Assembly: GCA_003557125.1 (NCBI GenBank)
Contig: PWPN01000101.1
Coordinates: 1 to 8,856, forward strand
Reading direction: 5' to 3'
Origin: Phycisphaerae bacterium
GTDB taxonomy: Bacteria; Planctomycetota; Phycisphaerae; UBA1845; PWPN01
DNA length: 8,856 nt
The notes under the pieces are model-generated. The model saw only the letters and a program-made list of their open reading frames with translations, was not told where the DNA came from and did no database searches. Both the position numbers and the translations under genes were made by a program. Below are positions 1 to 5,193 of this stretch, piece after piece (the stretch's first letter is position 1; each line of letters opens with the position of its first letter).

Positions 1-26
1 CCGAGCCGCGACCGTGAGGGAGCGAT
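1..26 (-). repeat. Inverted repeat, left arm
   Basis: The reverse complement of 1-26 matches 185-210 at 23 of 26 positions (mismatches at the 2nd, 7th and 16th). The shared core reads CGCGGCTCGG on the minus strand here. A third, partial copy of the core is at 222-232 on the plus strand. The window begins exactly at this repeat, so it may extend further left. Confidence 0.7.
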
Positions 27-60
27 CTTCCTGCCAGCGCATGAACCCTCGTATGGGTGC

Positions 61-83
61 CACTGGCGGCTTGTCCGCCAGTG
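61..83. repeat. Perfect 9-bp hairpin
   Basis: The arm CACTGGCGG (61-69) and its exact complement CCGCCAGTG (75-83) enclose the 5-nt loop CTTGT. A second small hairpin, AGTGC-GTTT-GCACT (80-93), shares the bases AGTG with the right arm, so the two folds exclude each other. A high-GC stem with no following T-run fits a REP-like or transcript-protecting element better than a classical intrinsic terminator. Confidence 0.75.
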
Positions 84-95
84 CGTTTGCACTCC

Positions 96-123
96 CGACG
101 GGCGAGACGCCCGTACCACCCTG
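96..123 (+). repeat. 28-bp palindromic repeat, copy 1
   Basis: The element starts with a hairpin, ACGGGCG-AGA-CGCCCGT (98-114), followed by the flank ACCACCCTG. It matches 1087-1114 at 27 of 28 positions, in the same orientation. The single difference (A115 against C1106) shortens the stem by one base pair in this copy. The two copies lie on either side of the methyltransferase gene. Confidence 0.8.
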
Positions 124-149
124 TGACCACCCCAGTGACCATCCTGTAG

Positions 150-171
150 CGGCCGCCCCCCGTGGCGGCCG
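150..171. repeat. Perfect 8-bp GC-only hairpin
   Basis: CGGCCGCC (150-157) pairs exactly with GGCGGCCG (164-171) across a 6-nt loop CCCCGT. It is a very stable stem in non-coding DNA downstream of the methyltransferase. No T-run follows in either direction. Confidence 0.65.
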
Positions 172-184
172 TCCTGTCTGTCAC

Positions 185-210
185 ACCGCTTCCTCACGGG
201 CGCGGCTCGG
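185..210 (+). repeat. Inverted repeat, right arm
   Basis: This is the partner of 1-26 in opposite orientation, 23 of 26 identical. Its last 11 bases begin the 15-bp direct repeat that recurs at 222-236. Together the arms bracket a 158-bp interior holding four hairpins. Confidence 0.7.
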
Positions 211-236
211 AATATTCACATGCGCGGCTCGGAATA
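200..236 (+). repeat. 15-bp direct repeat, two copies 22 bp apart
   Basis: GCGCGGCTCGGAATA occurs at 200-214 and again at 222-236, separated by 7 nt (TTCACAT). Each copy is followed within ten bases by a TCACAT string, suggesting a decayed tandem duplication of roughly 22-25 bp. Confidence 0.7.
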
Positions 237-267
237 ACCCTCACATTGAGAGATCGCATAACACGGT

Positions 268-975
268 TCAACGTCTTTTCAGAAGAAAACTGTGCAGGGC
301 TGTGCCCGGCCGATACGCGCACAGCAGCGACAGGCCGACCTCCTCGAACAGGGCGGCGAGCGTCTCCGGCGCACGGCGAATGCGTCGCAGCCCTCGCCGC
401 CAGACGGCCGGCAGCAGCGCGTCGGGCAGATACGAGCGGAGCCGATAGCCCCGCGTACGAGGGCGCGTGTCGAACTGGAGGTACGCGATGCCGGTCGGGG
501 CGAGGGCCGCAGCTGTCCGTGCGAGAAGGCGCGCGATGAGCTCCTGCTGCTCGATGTGCTGGAGGACGAGCCAGCTGTACAGGAAATCAGCGTCGCCGTC
601 AGCCTCCCAGCATTGCTCGACCTGGGCACCCTCGATATTCGGGGTTTCGAAGCGCACGGCGTTGGCCCGGAGCTTATCGAGCATCGTCGGGGCGATATCG
701 ACGCCGACGACGCGCGCGAAGCGGTTGGCCATCGGAATCGTCAGCCGTCCGACACCGCAGCCGATCTCGATGGCTTTGCCGTACCCGCTCAGCCAGGGGG
801 CAGACTCTTGCAGGATGGCGTCGGCCTGTTGTCGGCCGGTCGCGAAGAAGCGCTCCATCGACTCCGGACTGCTCTCGGGTGGGTTGCTCGTGAGGATGTA
901 ATACTCGGCGTTGGCCTGCGCAAAACGCTCCCATGCCGGGATGTCACCGTCTTGCGTGTCTAGCTTTTGCGGCAT
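268..975 (-). CDS. Class I SAM-dependent methyltransferase
   Basis: The product is a probable methyltransferase of about 235 residues with the Rossmann-type fold that binds S-adenosylmethionine; the substrate cannot be told from the sequence. Counting from the ATG at 975, motif I is IEIGCGVGRLT (about residues 69-79), the strand-2 acidic residue is D93 in VVGVDIAP, and a motif IV-like segment DFLYSWLVLQHIEQQE covers about 130-145. This order and spacing match the Methyltransf_11/25 group. The C-terminal part (170-200) is Arg-rich and variable, and may shape the substrate pocket. The start is uncertain: ATG at 975 has a weak GGA 8 nt upstream, while ATG at 1023 and TTG at 1029 would add 16 or 18 residues that look unlike the family. 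The gene stands alone between two repeat blocks and has no evident link to the cupredoxin gene behind it. Family call is firm, function unknown. Confidence 0.88.
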   Translation of the reverse strand: MPQKLDTQDGDIPAWERFAQANAEYYILTSNPPESSPESMERFFATGRQQADAILQESAPWLSGYGKAIEIGCGVGRLTIPMANRFARVVGVDIAPTMLDKLRANAVRFETPNIEGAQVEQCWEADGDADFLYSWLVLQHIEQQELIARLLARTAAALAPTGIAYLQFDTRPRTRGYRLRSYLPDALLPAVWRRGLRRIRRAPETLAALFEEVGLSLLCAYRPGTALHSFLLKRR

Positions 976-1086
976 GGGTGTTCCGACTCGGCAAACCGTC
1001 TCGGCTGTCACGTTGCTACGCATGGGCAATTATGCAGCCCTCAGGCGCACGGAGCAAACGCCCATTGGCATACGCGACGGCAGGAT

Positions 1087-1114
1087 CGACGGGCGAGACG
1101 CCCGTCCCACCCTG
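1087..1114 (+). repeat. 28-bp palindromic repeat, copy 2
   Basis: The stem GACGGGCG (1088-1095) and CGCCCGTC (1099-1106) closes on the triloop AGA, giving 8 perfect pairs. The 28 bases match copy 1 (96-123) at all but one position. The right half is also the first unit of the 14-bp tandem array. Confidence 0.8.
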
Positions 1115-1156
1115 CCCGTCCCACCCTGCCCGTCCCACCCTGCCCGTCCAACCCTG
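1101..1156 (+). repeat. Tandem array, four 14-bp units
   Basis: The unit CCCGTCCCACCCTG is repeated at 1101-1114, 1115-1128 and 1129-1142 without change, and at 1143-1156 with one substitution (C to A at 1150). The first unit is the right arm and flank of the palindromic element, so the array looks like slippage expansion of that element; copy 1 at 96-123 has only one unit. The strong strand bias (C-rich on plus, G-rich on minus) could favour slippage. Confidence 0.85.
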
Positions 1157-1192
1157 GATTCGGCATGCGAGCGAGAGGCTATGCACCCGTGT

Positions 1193-2014
1193 TCAGGAGG
1201 CAGGCGACGCGGACGGCGAGGTCTGGCGCCGGCGACGGCGGGGGGGCTGAAAAACGACGTCGTCCATGCGGAACCGTTCGGATTCCACCGCGACGGTTTT
1301 TCGCTGCACGCCGAGAGTCTCGTGCCAGAACTCCACTTCGTACGTGCCCGGCGACAGGCCCTTCACGACGGCCCGCCCCTTTTTGTCGGTCAGTGCGAAA
1401 AACGGGTGCCCGACGACGTGACAATAGCCAAGCTCCCACGGATGCACGTCGCACTCGAGATGGAACGTTTCGGCGAATTCGAAGGTGATCCGTTTGGTGG
1501 AATTCTCGGGCATGTTGAAGCTGAATTCCGGGTTGAGCTTCGGGAAGCCGTGCGGCACTTCGAGCGTCCGCGCGCTGTTGCGGAACTCCAACGGCTGACC
1601 GACCTGCACGCCCACGATCCGGGGGATGAACTTGCAATTCTGGTCCATGACAGCGGGCTTTTCCGGTACGGGCCACGTGCGCCCCTCGGGCAACCCCTCG
1701 CGGACGACCACGAAAACGTTCTGAAGGGCGCCGTCCTCGCCGACAAGCAGACTGTCATCGAGCAGCGGGTCGTTTCGGAACAGCCGGGCGCAGTAGGGGT
1801 CATCGCTGCAGTCGAGGACCAGCGGCTCGGGCACATCACCCTCGTACCGGCAGCGCACGAGCAGGCCTTCGGGTGATTCGTCCCGCTCGCGCTCCCGCTC
1901 GCGGTCCCGTTCCTGCTCCCGCTCCGCCAGGCCCGAGCGGGCGAGTAGGCCTCCCAGCGATACACCGGCTGCGGCAAGGAACCGCCTGCGGCTCATCCAT
2001 TCGAAGGGCTGCAT
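1193..2014 (-). CDS. Tat-exported cupredoxin-like (plastocyanin-type) protein
   Basis: The product is an exported beta-sandwich protein of 273 residues, related to the plastocyanin/'methylamine utilization'-type proteins common in planctomycetes. The start at ATG 2014 is supported by GGAG 8 nt upstream and by placing a twin-arginine signal at the very N terminus: SRRRFLA at residues 8-14, then a hydrophobic run to about residue 30. A charged Glu/Arg tract (31-45) follows. The mature part has the family order: Cys-containing N-terminal segment (C69, C75), DGALQNVFVVV (94-104), MDQNCKFIPRIVGVQVGQ (123-140), the NSARTLEVPH strand (146-155), CDVHPWELGY (188-197), and a carboxypeptidase-regulatory-like ending ALTDKKGRAVVKGLSPGTYEVEFWHE (207-232). 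The usual first copper His (LHNVH in relatives) appears replaced by Glu152 and the axial Met after HPW by Glu194, leaving C188 and H191. Copper binding is therefore doubtful. The tail is basic and Ser/Pro-rich. Role unknown: possibly electron transfer, copper handling or a structural remnant. Confidence 0.85.
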   Translation of the reverse strand: MQPFEWMSRRRFLAAAGVSLGGLLARSGLAEREQERDRERERERDESPEGLLVRCRYEGDVPEPLVLDCSDDPYCARLFRNDPLLDDSLLVGEDGALQNVFVVVREGLPEGRTWPVPEKPAVMDQNCKFIPRIVGVQVGQPLEFRNSARTLEVPHGFPKLNPEFSFNMPENSTKRITFEFAETFHLECDVHPWELGYCHVVGHPFFALTDKKGRAVVKGLSPGTYEVEFWHETLGVQRKTVAVESERFRMDDVVFQPPRRRRRQTSPSASPAS

Positions 2015-2022
2015 GTCGTTTT

Positions 2023-2026
2023 CTCC
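2023..2026 (-). promoter_or_regulatory. Ribosome binding site that fixes the cupredoxin start
   Basis: Read on the minus strand, GGAG sits 8 nt before the ATG at 2014. This favours the 273-residue form over a start at 2056, which would put 14 extra residues before the Tat signal. Confidence 0.7.
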
Positions 2027-2152
2027 GCACGTACCGGCAGATCGGGGAAATCTCACTGCCTTGGCGCGTCAAATCTTTGGCTTATGCCATTGTGCGAAAA
2101 CCGATCGCGCAGGGCAACCCGCCCGCGGTCAGTCCGCGCGCCCAGCTTCCGA

Positions 2153-2174
2153 GACATTGCCGATACGCAATGTC
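2153..2174. promoter_or_regulatory. Inverted repeat in divergent promoter region
   Basis: GACATTGC (2153-2160) and its exact complement GCAATGTC (2167-2174) flank a 6-nt spacer CGATAC. It lies 17 bp before the biotin ligase ATG, in the 177-bp gap between divergent genes. Position and symmetry fit a repressor operator or a leader hairpin for the rightward transcript. I recognise no known operator consensus and could not assign convincing -35/-10 boxes on either strand. Confidence 0.5.
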
Positions 2175-2191
2175 CGAGCTAACTTCTAAGG

Positions 2192-3040
2192 ATGCATACG
2201 AACAGTCAAGGAGGACATCGGCCGCTGACGGTTGAGGTATTGCAGCACGGCTGGAGACCTCGCCGTGTGGGCCGTCGTATCGTGACCGTCGATGAAACGG
2301 AGAGCACGAATACGCTTGCGATGCGGATGATCGATGAGCCCGATGCGGACGGCCTGGTCATCCTGGCCGAAAGGCAGGTGGCCGGGCGAGGTCGACTCGG
2401 CGCGACGTGGCTGTCGCCTCGCGGTGCCAGCGTGCTGTGCAGCGTGCTCATCCGCTCCTCTACGGACATGCAGAGCGAAGCGGCTGCGGATCACGAGGAA
2501 CAGAGTGGCATCTCGGCATGGCTGACGCAGGTGTCGTCGGTGGCCGTGTGCGAAGCGATTCGCCGTGCGACGGGCATTTACGCTGCTATCAAATGGCCCA
2601 ACGACATCCGGGTCAACGGCAGAAAGCTCGGGGGAATTCTGATCGAATCCAGGATGCTGCCCGACCGCACGCGCGGCTGGGTCGTCGGGATCGGGATCAA
2701 CTGCCTCCAGCACGAGGCCCATTTTCCGGAGGAGTTACGGCCCACCTCCACCTCGCTGGAATTGGAGGCGCGGGATCCCGTCGATCGGATCGCCGTCGCA
2801 CGGGAACTGCTCATAGCGTTGGATGACTGGCTCGTTGCGGACACATGGGGCCGTACCGCCCAGGCCCATTCCGCGTGGATGATCTGGGCCGAACCGATCG
2901 GCCAGCGGGTCGCCCTTGAACGTGAAGGCAGACGTTATACGGGCTGGAGCGTGGACGTCGACCCGGCTGGAGGGCTCATCGTGCGTCTCGAGAGCGGTCA
3001 GCTCGAATGGTTCGACCCGATGCGCACGCGCTGGTTGTAG
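2192..3040 (+). CDS. birA: Biotin--[acetyl-CoA-carboxylase] ligase
   Basis: The enzyme activates biotin with ATP to biotinyl-AMP and transfers it to the lysine of the biotin carboxyl carrier protein, as needed for malonyl-CoA and fatty-acid synthesis in the cytoplasm. Landmarks of the catalytic domain are ETESTN (35-40), the biotinyl-AMP loop GRGRLGATW (65-73), KWPND (134-138), KLGGIL (145-150) and VGIGIN (165-170), followed by the small C-terminal SH3-like domain (about 232-282). The 282 residues begin almost directly with the catalytic domain; there is no N-terminal helix-turn-helix, so this is a monofunctional (group I) ligase and not a biotin repressor. In the loop the last Arg of the E. 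coli pattern GRGRRGR is Ala here, while the essential GRGR is kept. The start is ambiguous: ATG 2192 has AAGG directly abutting it, but a strong AAGGAGG inside the frame (2208-2214) points to CTG 2225. First gene of the rightward run. Confidence 0.93.
   Translation: MHTNSQGGHRPLTVEVLQHGWRPRRVGRRIVTVDETESTNTLAMRMIDEPDADGLVILAERQVAGRGRLGATWLSPRGASVLCSVLIRSSTDMQSEAAADHEEQSGISAWLTQVSSVAVCEAIRRATGIYAAIKWPNDIRVNGRKLGGILIESRMLPDRTRGWVVGIGINCLQHEAHFPEELRPTSTSLELEARDPVDRIAVARELLIALDDWLVADTWGRTAQAHSAWMIWAEPIGQRVALEREGRRYTGWSVDVDPAGGLIVRLESGQLEWFDPMRTRWL
2208..2214 (+). promoter_or_regulatory. Strong Shine-Dalgarno inside the birA frame
   Basis: AAGGAGG lies 13 nt after the annotated ATG and 10 nt before an in-frame CTG (2225-2227). 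The next in-frame usual start, TTG 2240, is 25 nt away, too far for this site. If used, the protein would lose 11 N-terminal residues (MHTNSQGGHRP) and none of the conserved domain. Confidence 0.45.
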
Positions 3041-3189
3041 GGCTGTAGGCCTTTTGGGGTTCGTACTCGGCACCGGACGGCCTGTGGACGCCGCGAGGTG
3101 CGTCTTTTAGCATGCGACCCATGGGGGTCCGGCCGGGGGTGCGGCGGCCCAACCGTATTCGACGAAAACGCCATACAAGAGAAGAACGT

Positions 3190-4155
3190 ATGTTGGCCAC
3201 ACGCCTCCTGCTGGGATCGCTGATGATTGTTGTCGTGGCGGGGCTGGCGGCCCTGGACATCGCTGTTTCCTCGCCGGCGGCGGACTCGGCCATGCACGGT
3301 GGGAAAGCCTGGTGGGGTTGGCCGACGGTCCTCGTGATCGCGCTGCTCGGCGCCCTGGCAGCCCTGGAGCTGTCCGTCATCCTGCGGAGGGGCGGCGAAT
3401 CGCCGGTCACCTGGTGGGCGGTGCCGGTGACGGTCGGACTGATCGTTTCACCCTGGGTGGGTCACCTCCTGGAAACGCGCATGACAGGCGCCGAGTTGCT
3501 GGGCGTTGAAATGACGAGCAACCTGGCGGTCTTCCCGGGTTGTCCCACGGTGTTCTGGCTGACCGGCGGATTTCTGGGAACGTGCTTGGCCGTCATGGCA
3601 CGCAAAAGGACGGAGGGCGCGATCCGGGCGATCGCCTCGACGACGCTCGTTTTCACTTATGCGGGCCTGCTCGGGTCGTACCTGGTGCGTATCCGCGGTC
3701 TCGATCCGGGCCCGGGCGGAGCCCTGCTCTTGCTTTATGTCATATTCGTCATCAAATCGTGCGACATCGGCGCCTTTCTGGTTGGGCGTAAATTCGGCAG
3801 GACCCCCTTGGCTCCCTGGCTGAGCCCCGGTAAAACGGTCGAGGGGTTCGCCGGGGGTGTGGCGCTGTCATGCGCCTTCGCCCTCCTGTTCTGGCTGGCC
3901 TGGGAGCGGTGGGGCGGCCCCAGGTTCGGCACCCCGCATTTAACGTACGTGCAGGCTCTTTTATTTGCGGTGCTCATGGCGACAATCGGCCATCTCGGGG
4001 ATCTCGTCGAGTCGATCTTCAAGAGGGATCTGGGCGTAAAGGATTCCGGGCACGTGATGCCCGCGTTCGGAGGGGTTCTGGATATCCTGGACTCACCCTG
4101 GTTTGCGGCCCCCTTGGCCTGGTGGATGCTGACATTGTTCGGCCGTATGGGCTAA
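3190..4155 (+). CDS. cdsA: Phosphatidate cytidylyltransferase (CDP-diacylglycerol synthase)
   Basis: This integral membrane enzyme makes CDP-diacylglycerol from phosphatidate and CTP, the precursor of bacterial phospholipids. With the start at ATG 3190 it has 321 residues and opens with the family's N-terminal membrane helix (MLATRLLLGSLMIVVVAGLA). Multiple hydrophobic segments follow (about 45-65, 75-92, 120-137, 150-168, 177-190, 222-238, 255-268). Family motifs are KSCDIGAFLVGRKFG (189-203), the SPGKTVEG element (212-219), and the C-terminal signature GDLVESIFKRDLGVKDSG (270-287) leading to PAFGGVLDILDS (291-302). Compared with the classical ending (HGG, DR.D), His is replaced by Phe and Arg by Ile, a change I associate with planctomycete-type CdsA. 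An ATG at 3112 is in frame but would add 26 Arg-rich residues without a good ribosome site; AAGAGAAG precedes 3190. It lies 149 bp after birA. Confidence 0.93.
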   Translation: MLATRLLLGSLMIVVVAGLAALDIAVSSPAADSAMHGGKAWWGWPTVLVIALLGALAALELSVILRRGGESPVTWWAVPVTVGLIVSPWVGHLLETRMTGAELLGVEMTSNLAVFPGCPTVFWLTGGFLGTCLAVMARKRTEGAIRAIASTTLVFTYAGLLGSYLVRIRGLDPGPGGALLLLYVIFVIKSCDIGAFLVGRKFGRTPLAPWLSPGKTVEGFAGGVALSCAFALLFWLAWERWGGPRFGTPHLTYVQALLFAVLMATIGHLGDLVESIFKRDLGVKDSGHVMPAFGGVLDILDSPWFAAPLAWWMLTLFGRMG

Positions 4156-4162
4156 AATCATG

Positions 4163-4218
4163 AGATGGCCGCTATGGGGAATTGACGCACCGGTGGTGCG
4201 AAATGATAGCGGCTATTT
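4163..4218 (+). promoter_or_regulatory. Two-tier hairpin leader before phoH
   Basis: An outer stem pairs 4163-4175 with 4206-4218: 8 perfect Watson-Crick pairs (GCCGCTAT with ATAGCGGC) extended outward by five more including two G-U. Inside, CGCACC (4186-4191) pairs with GGTGCG (4195-4200) around a 3-nt loop. The two stems are joined by an asymmetric internal loop (GGGGAATTGA, 4176-4185, against AAATG, 4201-4205). It starts 8 nt after the cdsA stop and ends 4 nt before the phoH ribosome site, so it could affect phoH translation, end cdsA transcripts, or be an RNA-processing site. No long T-run follows, which argues against a standard intrinsic terminator. Confidence 0.6.
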
Positions 4219-4221
4219 ATC

Positions 4222-4226
4222 GGGAG
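4222..4226 (+). promoter_or_regulatory. Ribosome binding site for the phoH TTG start
   Basis: GGGAG lies 13 nt before TTG 4240. No ATG or GTG is in frame between an upstream in-frame TAG (4207) and the conserved coding region, so TTG is the only reasonable start. Confidence 0.55.
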
Positions 4227-4239
4227 TAAACAAAGTACC

Positions 4240-5193
4240 TTGGAACTGACTATTACGCTGGACGATGCGAGCAGGCGTGCCGCTCTGTTCGGTTCAGGGG
4301 ACAGGCATCTGCGACTGATCCGATCGACGCTCGGCGTGCAGATTTCCGCCCGCGACTCGTTGGTGAAGCTGAGCGGAAGTACGCAGGCGGTGGGCCAGGC
4401 GGCGACGGTGCTGGAAGAGCTTCAACGTGTGCTTCGCGAGCAGAATTCATTGGACGACGAGCAGGTCTCGGAAGTCTTGAAGCATACGGTGCGCGCCGAA
4501 GAGGCCGAGCTCGCCGGCGACGATGTCATCGACGTTTATCTTCGCCATACGATCATCCAGCCCCGTACGGAAGGGCAAACCGAGTATGTTCGCGCCATCC
4601 GCGACTATGACCTTGTTTTCTGCGTCGGCCCGGCGGGGACGGGAAAAACCTACCTTGCGGTCGCGATGGCGGTGTCCATGCTCAAGGTGGGCCGTATCCA
4701 GCGGATCGTTCTCGTTCGGCCGGCTGTGGAGGCGGGCGAAAAGCTCGGCTTCCTGCCCGGTGACATGCAGGCGAAGGTCAACCCCTATTTGCGGCCGTTG
4801 TTCGACGCGATGCACGACATGATGACGTTCGAGCAGATTCGGCGCTTCATCGCCAACGACGTGATCGAGGTGGCGCCGCTGGCGTTCATGCGCGGCCGCA
4901 CGCTCAACAACTGCGCGGTCATTCTGGACGAGGCGCAGAATACGACGCGTTCGCAGATGCTGATGTTTTTGACGCGATTGGGGCATCACAGCAAAATGAT
5001 CGTCACGGGTGACGACAGCCAGATCGACCTGGCCGACCCGGAAGCTTCAGGCGTGACCGATGCCCTTCGACGGCTGCGAGGCCTCGAGGGGATGTCCATT
5101 GTGCGACTGCAGCCCCGAGACATCGTCCGGCATCCGCTTGTCAATAACATTGTGGCCGCCTACGCCCCGGACAAGGCGAATGGACGCGGTTGA
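4240..5193 (+). CDS. phoH: PhoH-family ATPase (YbeZ-like)
   Basis: This cytoplasmic P-loop NTPase belongs to the PhoH/YbeZ group, which is linked genetically and physically to YbeY in RNA metabolism and is thought to act as an RNA helicase or ATPase. At 317 residues it has the usual length. An N-terminal KH-like region (about 1-65) precedes the ATPase domain. Walker A is GPAGTGKTYLA (130-140), the next motif is VRPAVEAGEKLGFLPGD (159-175), Walker B is VILDEAQN (227-234), and the sensor segment is VTGDDSQIDL (255-264), where relatives often have TGD.TQ.DLP. Translation must start at TTG 4240, since conserved residues begin at once and no other start is available. It is preceded by a strong secondary structure (4163-4218) and followed by a 226-bp gap before pgpH. 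The phoH-pgpH-ybeY neighbourhood matches the family's conserved context. Confidence 0.95.
   Translation: MELTITLDDASRRAALFGSGDRHLRLIRSTLGVQISARDSLVKLSGSTQAVGQAATVLEELQRVLREQNSLDDEQVSEVLKHTVRAEEAELAGDDVIDVYLRHTIIQPRTEGQTEYVRAIRDYDLVFCVGPAGTGKTYLAVAMAVSMLKVGRIQRIVLVRPAVEAGEKLGFLPGDMQAKVNPYLRPLFDAMHDMMTFEQIRRFIANDVIEVAPLAFMRGRTLNNCAVILDEAQNTTRSQMLMFLTRLGHHSKMIVTGDDSQIDLADPEASGVTDALRRLRGLEGMSIVRLQPRDIVRHPLVNNIVAAYAPDKANGRG

Larger units (their letters stand above)
1..267. other. Non-coding block rich in short palindromic and direct repeats
   Basis: I see no credible gene here; open frames on the plus strand translate to low-complexity Arg/Ala/Pro-rich sequence with no family resemblance. The block holds an inverted repeat pair (1-26 and 185-210), hairpins at 61-83, 80-93, 98-114 and 150-171, and a 15-bp direct repeat (200-214 and 222-236). 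It lies downstream of the leftward methyltransferase gene, so some hairpins could act as 3'-end structures for that transcript, but none is followed by a T-run in the leftward direction. The composition resembles the dispersed intergenic repeats of large planctomycete-type genomes, which is an inference. Confidence 0.7.
1030..1192. other. Short non-coding block with palindrome and tandem array
   Basis: This gap between the two leftward genes contains the second 28-bp palindromic repeat (1087-1114) and the 14-bp tandem array (1101-1156). The rest shows no promoter or gene that I can support. Rightward open frames crossing it are antisense shadows of the neighbouring genes. Confidence 0.6.

Noticed and set aside
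292..963. Rightward open frame (223 codons) opposite the methyltransferase
   Set aside because: The minus strand encodes clear SAM-binding motifs; the plus-strand translation matches no family I know.
1101..1156. CRISPR-like array
   Set aside because: Units are 14 bp, directly adjacent without spacers, and no cas gene is present; it is a simple tandem repeat.
911..1876. Long rightward open frame (321 codons) antisense to the cupredoxin gene
   Set aside because: It runs antisense across the repeats and the cupredoxin gene; the opposite strand has a Tat signal, a ribosome site and family motifs, while this frame gives no recognisable protein.
2192..3040. Biotin ligase as bifunctional BirA repressor
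   Set aside because: There is no N-terminal winged helix; the catalytic domain begins within about 30 residues of the start.
3112..3189. Longer CdsA starting at ATG 3112
   Set aside because: The additional 26 residues are Arg-rich and unlike the family, and no ribosome site precedes 3112; the family N-terminal helix begins at ATG 3190.
4447..4989. Leftward open frame (180 codons) inside phoH
   Set aside because: It covers the Walker A and B region of phoH in antisense and has no motif of its own.
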